NCBI GenBank assembly: GCA_022791475.1
Contig: JAAVZD010000017.1
Location: 1-64,000 of the forward strand
DNA from: Clostridia bacterium
Lineage (GTDB): Bacteria; Bacillota_A; Clostridia; TANB77; CAG-508
Reading direction: 5' to 3'
Length of the DNA: 64,000 nucleotides
Position 1 is the first letter of the stretch, and the number at the start of each line of letters is the position of its first letter. Positions 27,970-38,178 of the stretch are shown here, piece by piece. Position numbers and translations under genes: made by a program. A model generated the notes under the pieces. The model had not been told where the DNA came from and searched no databases. It saw only the letters and a program-made list of their open reading frames with translations.

Positions 27970-29691
27970 ATGAAAGAAAAAATAATTAATACAAAGAGTA
28001 TTACAATTTATACAATAATAACATTAATACTATCAATAGTTACATTTGAAATAGGATACTGCAATACACCATTAATAAAAAATATAATAACTGGTGATAT
28101 AAATAACGCTTATAATTTCTCTTTTTGTAGAATAATAATTTATATTGCAATACTAGCATTATATTTAATATTTAAAAAGCAATTTATAGAAGAAGCAATA
28201 GAAACATCAAAAAACAAATATAAAAGAATATTTATATATTTAACAATAATAGCAGTTATATTATCAATTATTGCAACATTTGTAATATGCAAAAAATATA
28301 CAGACTTTATTAGAGTAATGGTAATAGGATTGATAACAGCGTTTTTAGCAAGTTTATTTATAATATATGTATCTAATAATCAAATAAAAAATGTAATACT
28401 AATATCTTGTACATTAGGAATTGTATTTACATTTACAACAAGATATAATCATGCAATAGATGAAAAGAAACACTTTATGACAGCATTAAATTTATCATTT
28501 TTGAATTTTGATTATGTAGAAAATCCAATTACAGATAAAGGAATAGAAAAACTACCACAATTAACCAAATATATAAAAATAGATGACTTTTTTGAAAAAT
28601 ATAATGAAGATATTACAAAAGATGTAAATAAAGAAGATGTACCATCTACACCAGCTGGATATAGTTTTATAACATATATATTTCCAGCGATAGGAATATT
28701 TGTGGCAAGAACATTAGGTGGAAGTATTATTGATATGTATATTATGGGAAGAATTATGAATTTAATTCTCTATACAATATTAATATGTATTGCATTAAAA
28801 ATATTACCATTCAAAAAGAATATATTTATAACAATTGCAATGATGCCATATATGTTATTACTATCGGCATCATATTCAATAGATGGTTATTGCATAGGAA
28901 TAGTATTTATTTTTATAGCGTATTGTTTAAAAATATATAAAGAACATGATACTATAAAATTAAAACAATTTTTTATATTATTAACAATATTTGTATTTAT
29001 GTTGCTAGCTAAAAATATGGCTTATATATGCACAGCAGGTATTATATTTATATTACCATTATGGAATACAATAAAGAAAAATAAAAAGTATACTCCTATT
29101 ATTATAGTAAGCATTATTTTAGCAATTATATTAATATGTATAGCACTTATATATGTAAAAAATAGTTCTTTAGGTGGAGGTGTGGGAGACACTAGAGCAA
29201 TAGGAGAAACTAATGTATCTGAACAATTAAAAATACTTTTAACAAATCCTGTACATGATATAAAATTACTAATAGAACATACCAAAGATTCATTATTAAA
29301 CTTTAATTGGTATTCTATGTTACATTATGAAGTTTTCTTTACAAAATCAGCAAAATGTGTAATGATACCATTAATGTTATTTATTTTATATGTTGCGTTA
29401 ATAGAAGATGAACATGTATTTAAAATAAAAGATAAAATAATAATGATAATTTCATTTCTCTTAGTTTGGGGAATGACAAGTGTTGCTCTATATTTATCAT
29501 TTACTCAAGTAGGAGCTTTATATGTTGCGGGATATCAAACTAGATATATAGCTCCAGTACTACCACTATTACTACTTTGCATGGCTAATAATAAAGTAAA
29601 ATATAATAAAAACGAAAATATAAATATGAATATTTCTATAGTGATGGCAACATTTATTATTATAGGAATAGCACAATTGATAGTAACTTAA
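27970..29691 (+). CDS. DUF2142-type membrane protein (573 aa)
   Basis: About 13 hydrophobic segments. The loop HAIDEKKHFMTALNLSF is the DUF2142 DExxHF-like signature, followed by a long outer loop and AGYSFITYIFPAIGIFVAR. It is similar in plan to the protein at 24489 but diverged. It lies directly upstream of a DPM1-like GT2 and a DUF2304 protein, a neighbourhood typical for polyprenyl-phosphate-sugar-dependent steps. Confidence 0.75.
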   Translation: MKEKIINTKSITIYTIITLILSIVTFEIGYCNTPLIKNIITGDINNAYNFSFCRIIIYIAILALYLIFKKQFIEEAIETSKNKYKRIFIYLTIIAVILSIIATFVICKKYTDFIRVMVIGLITAFLASLFIIYVSNNQIKNVILISCTLGIVFTFTTRYNHAIDEKKHFMTALNLSFLNFDYVENPITDKGIEKLPQLTKYIKIDDFFEKYNEDITKDVNKEDVPSTPAGYSFITYIFPAIGIFVARTLGGSIIDMYIMGRIMNLILYTILICIALKILPFKKNIFITIAMMPYMLLLSASYSIDGYCIGIVFIFIAYCLKIYKEHDTIKLKQFFILLTIFVFMLLAKNMAYICTAGIIFILPLWNTIKKNKKYTPIIIVSIILAIILICIALIYVKNSSLGGGVGDTRAIGETNVSEQLKILLTNPVHDIKLLIEHTKDSLLNFNWYSMLHYEVFFTKSAKCVMIPLMLFILYVALIEDEHVFKIKDKIIMIISFLLVWGMTSVALYLSFTQVGALYVAGYQTRYIAPVLPLLLLCMANNKVKYNKNENINMNISIVMATFIIIGIAQLIVT

Positions 29692-29712
29692 TAATTAGGG
29701 AAGGAAGAGAAA

Positions 29713-30420
29713 ATGAAAGTACTACTAATAATACCAGCATATAACGAAGAAGAAAATATACTAAACACTTGTAATAAAATAAAGGAATTTAGTAATGAAT
29801 TAGACTTTGTAGTAATAAATGATGGCTCAAGAGATAATACATTAAAAATATTACAAGAAAATAATATAAACCATATAGATTTAATAAAAAATTTAGGAAT
29901 AGGTGGAGCTGTACAAACAGGATATAAGTATGCATATGAAAATGGATATGATATAGCAATTCAATTTGATGGAGATGGTCAACATGATGTAAATTATGTG
30001 ACTAACATATGCATGCCTATTATAGAAGGACAAGCAGATATGGTAATAGGAACTAGATATTTAGATAAAAGTGAAAGTAAGTTTCAATCAACTTTTATGA
30101 GAAGGTTTGGCTCAAAAATTATATGTATGTTGTTAAAACTAACCACAAGAACAAAAATAACAGATCCGACATCTGGATTTAGAGCAGTAAATAAAGATAT
30201 AATTAAAGTATTTGCAAATGAATATCCTTCAGATTATCCAGAGCCAGAATCAATTGTTACTATTAAAAATTTAGGATATAAAATTATAGAAGTACCGGTT
30301 AGTATGAATGAAAGAGAAGGTGGAACATCTTCTATAAGTGTTTGGAAATCAGTATATTATATGATAAAAGTATCACTAGCTATAATCATAGATAGTTTAA
30401 ACAAAAGGAGGGTAAAATAA
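29713..30420 (+). CDS. GT2 polyprenyl-phosphate sugar synthase, DPM1-like
   Basis: 235 aa, soluble catalytic domain only: VLLIIPAYNEEENI, INDGSRDNT, IQFDGDGQHD as the metal site, IGTRYLDKSESKF, and KITDPTSGFRAVN. It lacks C-terminal membrane helices; the next gene, a DUF2304 membrane protein starting 2 nt after its stop, may anchor it. This GT2-DUF2304 pairing is common in bacteria. Confidence 0.9.
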   Translation: MKVLLIIPAYNEEENILNTCNKIKEFSNELDFVVINDGSRDNTLKILQENNINHIDLIKNLGIGGAVQTGYKYAYENGYDIAIQFDGDGQHDVNYVTNICMPIIEGQADMVIGTRYLDKSESKFQSTFMRRFGSKIICMLLKLTTRTKITDPTSGFRAVNKDIIKVFANEYPSDYPEPESIVTIKNLGYKIIEVPVSMNEREGGTSSISVWKSVYYMIKVSLAIIIDSLNKRRVK

Positions 30421-30421
30421 T

Positions 30422-30793
30422 ATGTCAATAAATTTAACAATAGCTGTTGCAATAATATTCGTATTAATGATGCTCTCAATAATAAATAAAGTAAGAAAAG
30501 GAAAATTACAGTTATCATATTCTGTTTTCTGGATTTTAAGTGGAATTACATTAATAATTATACTATTAATACCTAATTGTATATCAAATATAACAAACTT
30601 ATTAGGTTTTGAAGTGGCCTCAAATATGATATTTTTTATAACTATAGTGATGGCATTTTATCTTATTTTACAATTAATGACAGAACTATCAAAAGAAGCA
30701 AAAAGAAATGTAAATTTAATACAAGAAATATCAATATTAAAGAAAAAAATGACAGATATAGAAAAAGAAATAAAAACAAATAAAAACAAATAA
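30422..30793 (+). CDS. DUF2304 family membrane protein (123 aa)
   Basis: Three hydrophobic helices (about residues 3-20, 36-55, 63-88) followed by a charged coiled coil, with the YSVFWILSG block typical of DUF2304. It starts 2 nt after the DPM1-like gene, suggesting a two-subunit polyprenyl-phosphate glycosyltransferase. The ribosome site GGAGG lies inside the end of the preceding gene. Confidence 0.88.
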   Translation: MSINLTIAVAIIFVLMMLSIINKVRKGKLQLSYSVFWILSGITLIIILLIPNCISNITNLLGFEVASNMIFFITIVMAFYLILQLMTELSKEAKRNVNLIQEISILKKKMTDIEKEIKTNKNK

Positions 30794-30823
30794 AACAATA
30801 ATAATTTTAATAGGAGATAAACA

Positions 30824-32278
30824 ATGAATTTAATAGAAAAATTAGATAATATAACAAAGAAAGATATATTAGTAATAGGAGATATAATGTTAGATAGATA
30901 TTACTTTGGTATATCAAAAAGAATATCACCAGAAGCTCCTGTACCAATACTTAAAAAGAGAGAAGAAAAAATGGTATTAGGAGGAGCAGCAAATGTAGCG
31001 ATAAATATAGCAAAAGCTGGACAAAAAGTAACAGTATTAAGTGTAGTAGGAGAAGATATACAAGGAAACAAATTAATTGATTTGTTACAAAAAAATAATA
31101 TAAATACTTCTCTAATTATAAAAGATAAAGATAGGTGTACAAGTGTAAAAACTAGATTCATAGGTCAAAATAATATTCAAATGTTTAGATTTGATGAAGA
31201 AATAACAGAACCAATAGAACAAGAAACAAATAATAAGATATTAAATATGTTAGAAAAACATGTAACTGATTATGATATAATAGTAATATCAGATTATAAT
31301 AAAGGTCTTTTAACAGTAGAAAATACAAAAAAGATGATAGAAATAGCGAATAAAAATAATGTTAAAACATTAATAGATGTAAAAGAACCAAAATATGATA
31401 AGTATAAAAATGCATACCTTATAAAACCTAACTTAGACGAATTAAATCAAATAACAGGTATGAAAGTTGACTCAGAAGAGCAAATTTTAGAAGCAGCAAG
31501 AACTCTTTTACAAGAAGCTAATTGCAATTATGTACTTGCAACAAGAGGAAAAGATGGAATGATATTAGTATCAAAAGAAGATTACAAAATTATAAAATGT
31601 ATGTCAAGAGAAGTATATGATGTAACAGGAGCAGGAGACACAGTAATTTCTTATTTAGCAACTTGTATCGCAAATGAAATATCTTTACTAGATGCTATAC
31701 AAATATCTAATTATGCAGCAGGTGTTGGAGTTTCAAAAATGGGAACATATGCAGTTTCAATTAATGAAATACAAGAATATATAGAAGAAGAAAATAATGT
31801 ACAATTAAAAAATAAAATAGTAACAGCAGATAAATTAGTAGAAATATTAGAAAATAAGCAAAATAAGAAAGTAGTATTTACTAATGGATGCTTTGATATA
31901 TTTCATGTAGGACATTCAAGATATTTAAGAGAAACGTCTAAATTAGGTGATATTTTAGTTGTTGGACTTAATTCAGATAGTTCTGTAAAAAGACTAAAAG
32001 GAGAAAAAAGACCAATAGTAACACAAAACGAAAGAGCAGAGTTGCTAGCATCTTTAGAATTTGTATCATATGTTGTTATATTTGAGGAAGATACACCATA
32101 TAACCTAATATCTAAAATAAAACCAGATATTATAACAAAAGGTGGAGACTATAATCCAAATGATGTAGTAGGAAAAGATATTATAGAAAGTTATGGTGGA
32201 AAAGTAGTTATATGTCCATTAATTGAAGGAAAATCAACTACCAATATAATAGAAAAAATATTACAAGAAAATAAGTAA
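30824..32278 (+). CDS. hldE: Bifunctional heptose 7-phosphate kinase / heptose 1-phosphate adenylyltransferase
   Basis: Two domains fused as in Gram-negative HldE (RfaE). Residues 1-320 are a PfkB-type kinase (GGAANVAINIAKAG, SDYNKGLL and the anion-hole DVTGAGDTVIS). Residues about 340-484 are a nucleotidyltransferase (FTNGCFDIFHVGHSRYL with the HxGH motif, then LNSDSSVKRLKG). It would phosphorylate glycero-manno-heptose 7-phosphate at C1 and later add AMP, giving ADP-heptose. The 484-aa length is typical. gmhB and gmhA nearby complete the pathway; no HldD epimerase is visible here, so the D,D-heptose form is the predicted donor. Confidence 0.95.
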   Translation: MNLIEKLDNITKKDILVIGDIMLDRYYFGISKRISPEAPVPILKKREEKMVLGGAANVAINIAKAGQKVTVLSVVGEDIQGNKLIDLLQKNNINTSLIIKDKDRCTSVKTRFIGQNNIQMFRFDEEITEPIEQETNNKILNMLEKHVTDYDIIVISDYNKGLLTVENTKKMIEIANKNNVKTLIDVKEPKYDKYKNAYLIKPNLDELNQITGMKVDSEEQILEAARTLLQEANCNYVLATRGKDGMILVSKEDYKIIKCMSREVYDVTGAGDTVISYLATCIANEISLLDAIQISNYAAGVGVSKMGTYAVSINEIQEYIEEENNVQLKNKIVTADKLVEILENKQNKKVVFTNGCFDIFHVGHSRYLRETSKLGDILVVGLNSDSSVKRLKGEKRPIVTQNERAELLASLEFVSYVVIFEEDTPYNLISKIKPDIITKGGDYNPNDVVGKDIIESYGGKVVICPLIEGKSTTNIIEKILQENK

Positions 32279-32296
32279 AATAAGAGGTATAAAAAA

Positions 32297-32818
32297 GTGA
32301 ATAAAGTAGTTTTCTTAGATAGAGATGGAACTATAAATGAAGATTATGGATATGTATTTGAAATAGAAAAATTTAAGTTTATAAAAGGTGTAATTGAAGG
32401 ACTTAAAATATTAAGAGATTTAGGATATAAATTAATTGTTATAACCAATCAATCAGGAATAGCGAGAGGCTATTATACTAAAGAAGATGCAATAAAGATA
32501 TTTGAATATATGAAAAATGAACTTTTAAAAGAAAATATAATAATAGAAAAAGTATATTATTGTCCTCATATAGGAGATAATTGTAATTGTAGAAAACCTA
32601 AACTAGAATTATTCTATAAAGCACAAAAAGAATTTGATATAGATTTTAAAGAAAGTTACGCAATTGGAGATAAAGTAAGAGATTTAGCTATTTGTGAAAA
32701 AGAAAATGTAAAGGGATTTTTACTTAACAATAAAGAAAAAATAGAAAATGAAAATATAAAAAGAAGTAAAAATTTATTAGAAGCAGCAAAATATATACAA
32801 AAAAATCAAAAAATATAA
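32297..32818 (+). CDS. gmhB: Glycero-manno-heptose 1,7-bisphosphate 7-phosphatase
   Basis: 173-aa HAD-superfamily phosphatase: FLDRDGTINEDYGYV (nucleophile and acid/base Asp pair), VITNQSGIARGYY, the zinc-binding CPHIGDNCNCRKPKLELF, and AIGDKVRDLAICE. It removes the C7 phosphate between the two HldE reactions. GTG start, AGAGG upstream, in the hldE-gmhB-GT9 series. Confidence 0.93.
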   Translation: MNKVVFLDRDGTINEDYGYVFEIEKFKFIKGVIEGLKILRDLGYKLIVITNQSGIARGYYTKEDAIKIFEYMKNELLKENIIIEKVYYCPHIGDNCNCRKPKLELFYKAQKEFDIDFKESYAIGDKVRDLAICEKENVKGFLLNNKEKIENENIKRSKNLLEAAKYIQKNQKI

Positions 32819-32837
32819 ATATGAAATGGGGGAATAT

Positions 32838-34043
32838 ATGAATAAAAATGAACATGAGAAATTAGAAAAACTTAGAATAAGACTGATGCAATTTAAAATA
32901 TTAAATATTTTCAAATATTTATATTATTATTTTGATAAATTTATATTACTTTTTATAAAAAAGAATAATGTTAATAAAGATGAAAAAAAGAAAATATTGA
33001 TAATTGCAAATTTAGGATTGGGTGATGCAATAAATTTTTTATCTGTATCAGGTAAATATAGAGAGTCATTTCCAAAAAACAAATATGAAATAACGTTAAT
33101 TGTTCCTAAAGGAATAGATCAACTTTTAAAGCAAGAATGTGATTTTGATATTATAATAGGCAAAAATACAAATGAAGCAATATTTAATATAAAAAAGAGA
33201 ATAGAAATATTTAAGTTAGTTAATAGTCAGAATTATGATATACTAATTGATCAAATGGGAGCTACAGGAGCAGCAATGAATGTATATATATCTAATGCGA
33301 CTAATGCAAAAAGAAAAATAACTATAGTAAACAAAGTAACATCAAAATGTCCACAGTTTCTAAGAAAAGTAGCATATACAGATATTTTATATATAAAAGA
33401 TAAAAAAATAACTAATATAGAATATTATAATAAATTAGCAAATTATATATGCAAAATAGAAGAGGATGAAATTAAATTTCATAAAACAAAGCAATATGAA
33501 ATAAATATAGAACTTCCTAAAGAATATTATATAGTATTTCCAAGTGCAAGTGCAAATGTAAAAAAGTGGGAATATGATAAATATGCACAAATAATAAATA
33601 AAATATATAATAAAACTAAATTACCAGTAGTATTTTGTGGAACAAAAATAGATGAAGAAAGTGTAAATGAAGTAATAAATAGAATAGATGTACCATACTA
33701 CAATATAATAGGTAAGACAACAATGCTAGAATTTATACAAATTATAAAACAAGCAAAATTTGTTATTACAAATGATACAGGAGCATACCATATAGCTGTT
33801 AATGAAGAAGTTCCAGTAGCTATAATAGTAGGTGGATATACATATGATGGCTTTGTAACATATAATTTTAAGAACAATAATTATAAAAAACCATATATAA
33901 TAACAAATAAAAAAGATTGTTTTAATTGCTTTTCAAATTGTAAATATTTAAAAAATGGAGTAAAAAAATATCCATGTTTAAGTGATATTACAGTAGAATA
34001 TTCTTGGAATATAATTGAAAAGATGATTGATGATATTAAATAA
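32838..34043 (+). CDS. GT9 heptosyltransferase-like glycosyltransferase (401 aa)
   Basis: GT9 (GT-B fold) family, which transfers heptose from ADP-heptose in known members. N-terminal half: ILIIANLGLGDAINFLSVSGKYR. C-terminal half: PSASANVKKWEYDKYAQIIN, VVFCGTKIDEE, and VITNDTGAYHIAVNEEVP, the nucleotide-sugar site. A C-terminal Cys cluster (CFNCFSNCKYL plus one later Cys) also occurs in its paralogue at 36107. The start at 32838 is chosen because GGGGG lies about 5 nt upstream. Confidence 0.87.
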   Translation: MNKNEHEKLEKLRIRLMQFKILNIFKYLYYYFDKFILLFIKKNNVNKDEKKKILIIANLGLGDAINFLSVSGKYRESFPKNKYEITLIVPKGIDQLLKQECDFDIIIGKNTNEAIFNIKKRIEIFKLVNSQNYDILIDQMGATGAAMNVYISNATNAKRKITIVNKVTSKCPQFLRKVAYTDILYIKDKKITNIEYYNKLANYICKIEEDEIKFHKTKQYEINIELPKEYYIVFPSASANVKKWEYDKYAQIINKIYNKTKLPVVFCGTKIDEESVNEVINRIDVPYYNIIGKTTMLEFIQIIKQAKFVITNDTGAYHIAVNEEVPVAIIVGGYTYDGFVTYNFKNNNYKKPYIITNKKDCFNCFSNCKYLKNGVKKYPCLSDITVEYSWNIIEKMIDDIK

Positions 34044-34087
34044 GAGCATAAAAAAGATAAAAAGTTTTAATAAATAAGGATGGAATT

Positions 34088-35536
34088 ATGGAAGAAGATA
34101 GAAGAGAAGATGGAAATAAAACAATAACTTCAATTATTACATATACAATTGCTAATATATTTTCAATAATTGTTTCATTTATTTCACTGCCAATATTGAC
34201 TAATATAATGTCTTCGGCAGATTTAGGTATAGCAACAACATTTTACACATTAAAAAATATAGTGTCAATTATATGTCTTCTAGCAATAAGTTATTCGATA
34301 GATAGTATAATGGTAAATACAGTAAAAAAAGAAGATGAAAATATACAATTATCATCATTACTAATATTTTCAAGTATTTTTGCTATTCTAGTTTTCATAG
34401 TATATTTGGTATTTAGAAATTGGATAAACAACATATTAGGTTTTAATACACCAATGATGCTCCTTATGTTTGCAATGATAATAATAATAAACGCATCTAC
34501 AATATATATTACATATTGTAATTATAAAAATAAATATAAAATAACATTTATATATAATATATTAGCATCACCAGTAGCACAAATAGTATCTTTGCTTTTA
34601 GTATATTTAATAAGTAGCAATAAATATATTGGAAGAATTATAGGTGTAGATATATTTAATATAATAGCTGGAGTTATATTTGCCATAGTAATACTTTACA
34701 AAGGAAAATTTACTGTAAAGAAAGATTATGTGTCAAGAGCAGTAGCTATAAGTATACCATTAATTCCACATTTATTATCTCAAATATTATTAGCTAATAG
34801 TGATTTAATAATGATAAAAAATATAATTGGAGAATCAGAAGCTGGAATATATAGTATGGCATATACAATATCTAATGTTTTATATACAGTTTTATTACAA
34901 TTATTTAAACCATGGTCACCGTGGATATATAGAAGATTAAAAAATAATGAAATAGATACAATAAAGAAAAACTCTTCAATAATGGTAACAATAACAGCTT
35001 TTTTAACAATAGGTTTATTCACAGTCGCGCCAGATGCAATAAGAATATTTTTAAACAAAGAATATTTACCAGCAATGAACATTATAGCTCCTATATGTAC
35101 AGGAATATTTTTTCAAATAATGTATATTTTCTTTTATGATATAGAGTATTATAATAAAAAAACAAAATATATTGCAACATTTTCGATAATAGCAGCAATT
35201 ATAAATATTGTTTTAAATTATATATTTATAAATTTATTTGGGTATTATGCAGCAGCATATACAACATTAATTAGTTATTTAATATTAAGTATACTACATT
35301 ATTTTGGAATGAAAAAATCAGAAAAAATGGAAATATATGATATAAAACAATTTGCAGTACAATCAATAGTTATACTTATATTATCAATATTAAGTACGAA
35401 ATATATTAGTAATTATATAATACGTTATCTATTACTAATAATATATACAATATATATTATATTAAAATATAAAAAAGATATAAAAGATATAGTAATAAAA
35501 ACACTTGAAAATAAGGGGATATTAAAAAATGAATAA
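34088..35536 (+). CDS. Wzx-like polysaccharide flippase
   Basis: 482 aa with about 14 hydrophobic segments in the MOP/MATE superfamily pattern: [23 protein letters not shown] at the N-terminus, then [15 protein letters not shown], and KPWSPWIYR in the middle. It flips lipid-linked oligosaccharide repeat units outward. Its presence beside a Wzm/Wzt exporter means the locus has two different export routes. It overlaps gmhA by 8 nt. Confidence 0.87.
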   Translation: MEEDRREDGNKTITSIITYTIANIFSIIVSFISLPILTNIMSSADLGIATTFYTLKNIVSIICLLAISYSIDSIMVNTVKKEDENIQLSSLLIFSSIFAILVFIVYLVFRNWINNILGFNTPMMLLMFAMIIIINASTIYITYCNYKNKYKITFIYNILASPVAQIVSLLLVYLISSNKYIGRIIGVDIFNIIAGVIFAIVILYKGKFTVKKDYVSRAVAISIPLIPHLLSQILLANSDLIMIKNIIGESEAGIYSMAYTISNVLYTVLLQLFKPWSPWIYRRLKNNEIDTIKKNSSIMVTITAFLTIGLFTVAPDAIRIFLNKEYLPAMNIIAPICTGIFFQIMYIFFYDIEYYNKKTKYIATFSIIAAIINIVLNYIFINLFGYYAAAYTTLISYLILSILHYFGMKKSEKMEIYDIKQFAVQSIVILILSILSTKYISNYIIRYLLLIIYTIYIILKYKKDIKDIVIKTLENKGILKNE

Positions 35537-36104
35537 GATAATAGAAAATGTTATAGAAGAACAAATAGAAAATTTAAAAAAATTAAAAGAAAGTAACTAT
35601 AGTAAAAAAATAGTAGATATATCAAAAACAATAGTAGAATGTCTAAAATCTGGAAACAAAATATTAATAGCAGGAAATGGAGGCTCAGCATCAGATGCAC
35701 AGCATTTTGCAGGAGAAATAGTAGGAAGATTTTTATTAGAGAGAAGAGGACTAGCTTGTGTGTGTTTAAATACAGATACTTCTGTTATGACTTGTATTGC
35801 AAATGACTATAGCTATGATGATATATTCTCTAGACAAATAGAAGCAATAGGAAAAAAAGGAGATATATTTATAGGAATATCTACAAGCGGAAATTCTAAA
35901 AATGTAATAAAAGCTGTAGAAAAATCAAAAAAAATGGGAATTACAACAATAGGCTTTTTAGGAAAAGATGGTGGAAAGTTAAAAAACATAGTAGATGATG
36001 CTTTAATAATACCATATAAATCTACAGCGAGAGTTCAAGAACATCACATAATGTCTATACACTTAATTTGTGAAATTGTAGAAAAGGAAATGGTTGGTGA
36101 GTAA
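35529..36104 (+). CDS. gmhA: Sedoheptulose 7-phosphate isomerase
   Basis: 191-aa SIS-domain enzyme for the first step of heptose synthesis, sedoheptulose 7-phosphate to glycero-manno-heptose 7-phosphate. Seen: [21 protein letters not shown], the [11 protein letters not shown] phosphate loop, and [15 protein letters not shown] carrying the catalytic Glu/His. Its start overlaps the flippase gene. Confidence 0.95.
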   Translation: MNKIIENVIEEQIENLKKLKESNYSKKIVDISKTIVECLKSGNKILIAGNGGSASDAQHFAGEIVGRFLLERRGLACVCLNTDTSVMTCIANDYSYDDIFSRQIEAIGKKGDIFIGISTSGNSKNVIKAVEKSKKMGITTIGFLGKDGGKLKNIVDDALIIPYKSTARVQEHHIMSIHLICEIVEKEMVGE

Positions 36105-36106
36105 AG

Positions 36107-37321
36107 TTGAATAGTAAAAGTTATATTTCAAATTTTTTTATAATTATAAATAATATATTACAAAAAAACACATTAATAAGAAAAATAAAACAGATAATGT
36201 ATTTCATAGATTGGATATTATTATTTTTTATTAAAAAACCAAGAAAAAAAGAAAGCAGTAAGAAAAAAGTTTTGATTATTTACAATTTAGCTTTAGGTGA
36301 CACAGTAGTGTTTTCATGTGCATTAAAGAATATAAGAAAAATGTATCCAAAAGAAGAATATGAAGTTATAATAGCTTGTCAAAAAGGACTAAATAAAATA
36401 TATGAAAAATTAGAAATATTTGATAAAGTAATACCTTTAGATTTTATGAAAGCAGCAGTAAATTTAAAAGAAAGATATTTATTATTTAAGAAATTAAGAG
36501 AAGAATATTATGATATTATAATAGACCCAATAGGACCAGAAGAATGTACAACAAATGTACTTATAACAAGAGGAGTAGTTGGAAAAGAAAAAATATCTGT
36601 TATAAATATAGATAGAAAAATATATTGTCCTAAATTTATGTATAAAAAAATATATGATAAAATTATAGAAATACATAATGAAAAAATAACTCTAATAGAA
36701 CATTATTATGAGTTCTTTAATAAACTTACAAATAATAAATTTAATATATCATTTATAGATTTACCATCAAAAGAAGTAGAAATGGATATACCAAAAGAAT
36801 ATTTTATAATATATCCAAGTGCAAGTTCAAAACTGAAGAAATGGCCAATAGATAGATTTGCAAAAATAGCACAAAAAATAGTAGATAAAACAGGACTACC
36901 ATTAATTTTGTGTGGTACAAAAGTAGATAAAGAAGATAATGATAAGTTAAAACAACTAGTACCAGGAATAGAAATATTAGATTTTACAGATAAAACACAA
37001 ATATTAGAATTTATAGGAATAATAAAAAATGCTAAATTTGTTATAACAAATGATACAGGAATTTATCATATTAGTGTTATATCACAAGTACCAGTAACTA
37101 TTGTAGCAGGCGGTTATACCTATAATAGATATATGAAATATGAATTCGAAAATAATTACAAGAAACCATATGTTGTAATAGAAAAGCAACAATGTTTCAA
37201 TTGTGAAAATAGGTGTAAATATACTAAAGAAATGAATGCAATATGGCCTTGTTTAGATAAAATAACTGTTGACCAAGCATGGAAAGTAATAGAAAACATG
37301 ATAGATAATGAATATAAATAA
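36107..37321 (+). CDS. Second GT9 heptosyltransferase-like glycosyltransferase (404 aa)
   Basis: TTG start with GGTGAG upstream, immediately after gmhA. It has the same plan as 32838: VLIIYNLALGDTVVFSCALKN, PSASSKLKKWPIDRFAKIAQ, LCGTKVDKED, VITNDTGIYHISVISQVP, and the C-terminal CFNCENRCKYTKE Cys group. Two such enzymes suggest that two heptose residues, or a heptose and a related sugar, enter the glycan. Confidence 0.86.
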   Translation: MNSKSYISNFFIIINNILQKNTLIRKIKQIMYFIDWILLFFIKKPRKKESSKKKVLIIYNLALGDTVVFSCALKNIRKMYPKEEYEVIIACQKGLNKIYEKLEIFDKVIPLDFMKAAVNLKERYLLFKKLREEYYDIIIDPIGPEECTTNVLITRGVVGKEKISVINIDRKIYCPKFMYKKIYDKIIEIHNEKITLIEHYYEFFNKLTNNKFNISFIDLPSKEVEMDIPKEYFIIYPSASSKLKKWPIDRFAKIAQKIVDKTGLPLILCGTKVDKEDNDKLKQLVPGIEILDFTDKTQILEFIGIIKNAKFVITNDTGIYHISVISQVPVTIVAGGYTYNRYMKYEFENNYKKPYVVIEKQQCFNCENRCKYTKEMNAIWPCLDKITVDQAWKVIENMIDNEYK

Positions 37322-37336
37322 AAAGGAAAATATAAA

Positions 37337-38095
37337 ATGAAAATATCAATAATAACTGTAACATATAATTCATCAAAAACATTGAAAGATACTTTAGAAT
37401 CGGTGTTAAAACAAACATACAAAAATTATGAACACATTATAGTAGATGGGTTATCAAAAGATAATACAATGCAAATTGTAAAAGAATATGAAGAAAAATA
37501 TAATGGAAAATTAATATATATTAGTGAAAAAGATTCAGGATTATATGATGCAATGAATAAAGGAATAAAAATGGCAACAGGAGATATAATTGGAATACTA
37601 AATTCAGATGATGTATATGCTCATGAAAACGTATTACAAGAAATAGTAGAAAAGTTTAAAAAAACAAATTGTGATGGAACATATGCTAAGCTAATATTTA
37701 TGGATGAAGAAACAATGAGTAAACCACAGAGAATATGGAATTCACCCAAAGGAAAATTAGAAAATGGTTGGCATCCAGCACATCCTACATTATATTTGAA
37801 AAAATCAGTATATGATAAAGTAGGACTTTTTAACTTAAATTACAAAATAGCAGCAGATTATGATTTTATGATAAGAGTAATGAAAAATAGTAAAGTAAAA
37901 TTAGAGTATATAAATGACTATATTATATATATGAGAACAGGAGGGACTAGTACAGCAGGATTAAAAGGATATATAAAAAATTTAAAAGAAGCAAATGAAG
38001 TTCTAAAAAACAACAATATAAAATATCCACATATTGTGAATGTTAAAAGAATAATAAAGACTATAAAAGAAATGGTAATATCTAAAAAACAATAA
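37337..38095 (+). CDS. GT2 glycosyltransferase (252 aa)
   Basis: Single GT-A domain: ISIITVTYNSSKTLKDTLESV, the VDGLSKDNT region, GILNSDDVYAHENVL as metal site, and NGWHPAHPTLYLKKSVYDKVGLF then ADYDFMIRVMKNS. The HPAHPTLYLKK block is typical of the WbbD/WcaA-like subgroup adding a side sugar to colanic-acid or O-antigen-type units. It is the last transferase of the main operon. Confidence 0.87.
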   Translation: MKISIITVTYNSSKTLKDTLESVLKQTYKNYEHIIVDGLSKDNTMQIVKEYEEKYNGKLIYISEKDSGLYDAMNKGIKMATGDIIGILNSDDVYAHENVLQEIVEKFKKTNCDGTYAKLIFMDEETMSKPQRIWNSPKGKLENGWHPAHPTLYLKKSVYDKVGLFNLNYKIAADYDFMIRVMKNSKVKLEYINDYIIYMRTGGTSTAGLKGYIKNLKEANEVLKNNNIKYPHIVNVKRIIKTIKEMVISKKQ

Positions 38096-38114
38096 TAAAA
38101 TATTGTTTTTTAGA
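38081..38114 (+). terminator. A/T hairpin over the stop codon of the last glycosyltransferase
   Basis: A perfect 14-bp stem TCTAAAAAACAATA / TATTGTTTTTTAGA with a 6-nt loop; the stop codon lies at the loop edge. GC-poor, so a weak terminator at best, but it separates the operon from rmlD. Confidence 0.5.
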
Positions 38115-38178
38115 TTATTTTAATATATAATAATAAAGTAACCATAAACAGTATTATTTAAGCAGAAAGCGAGGTACT

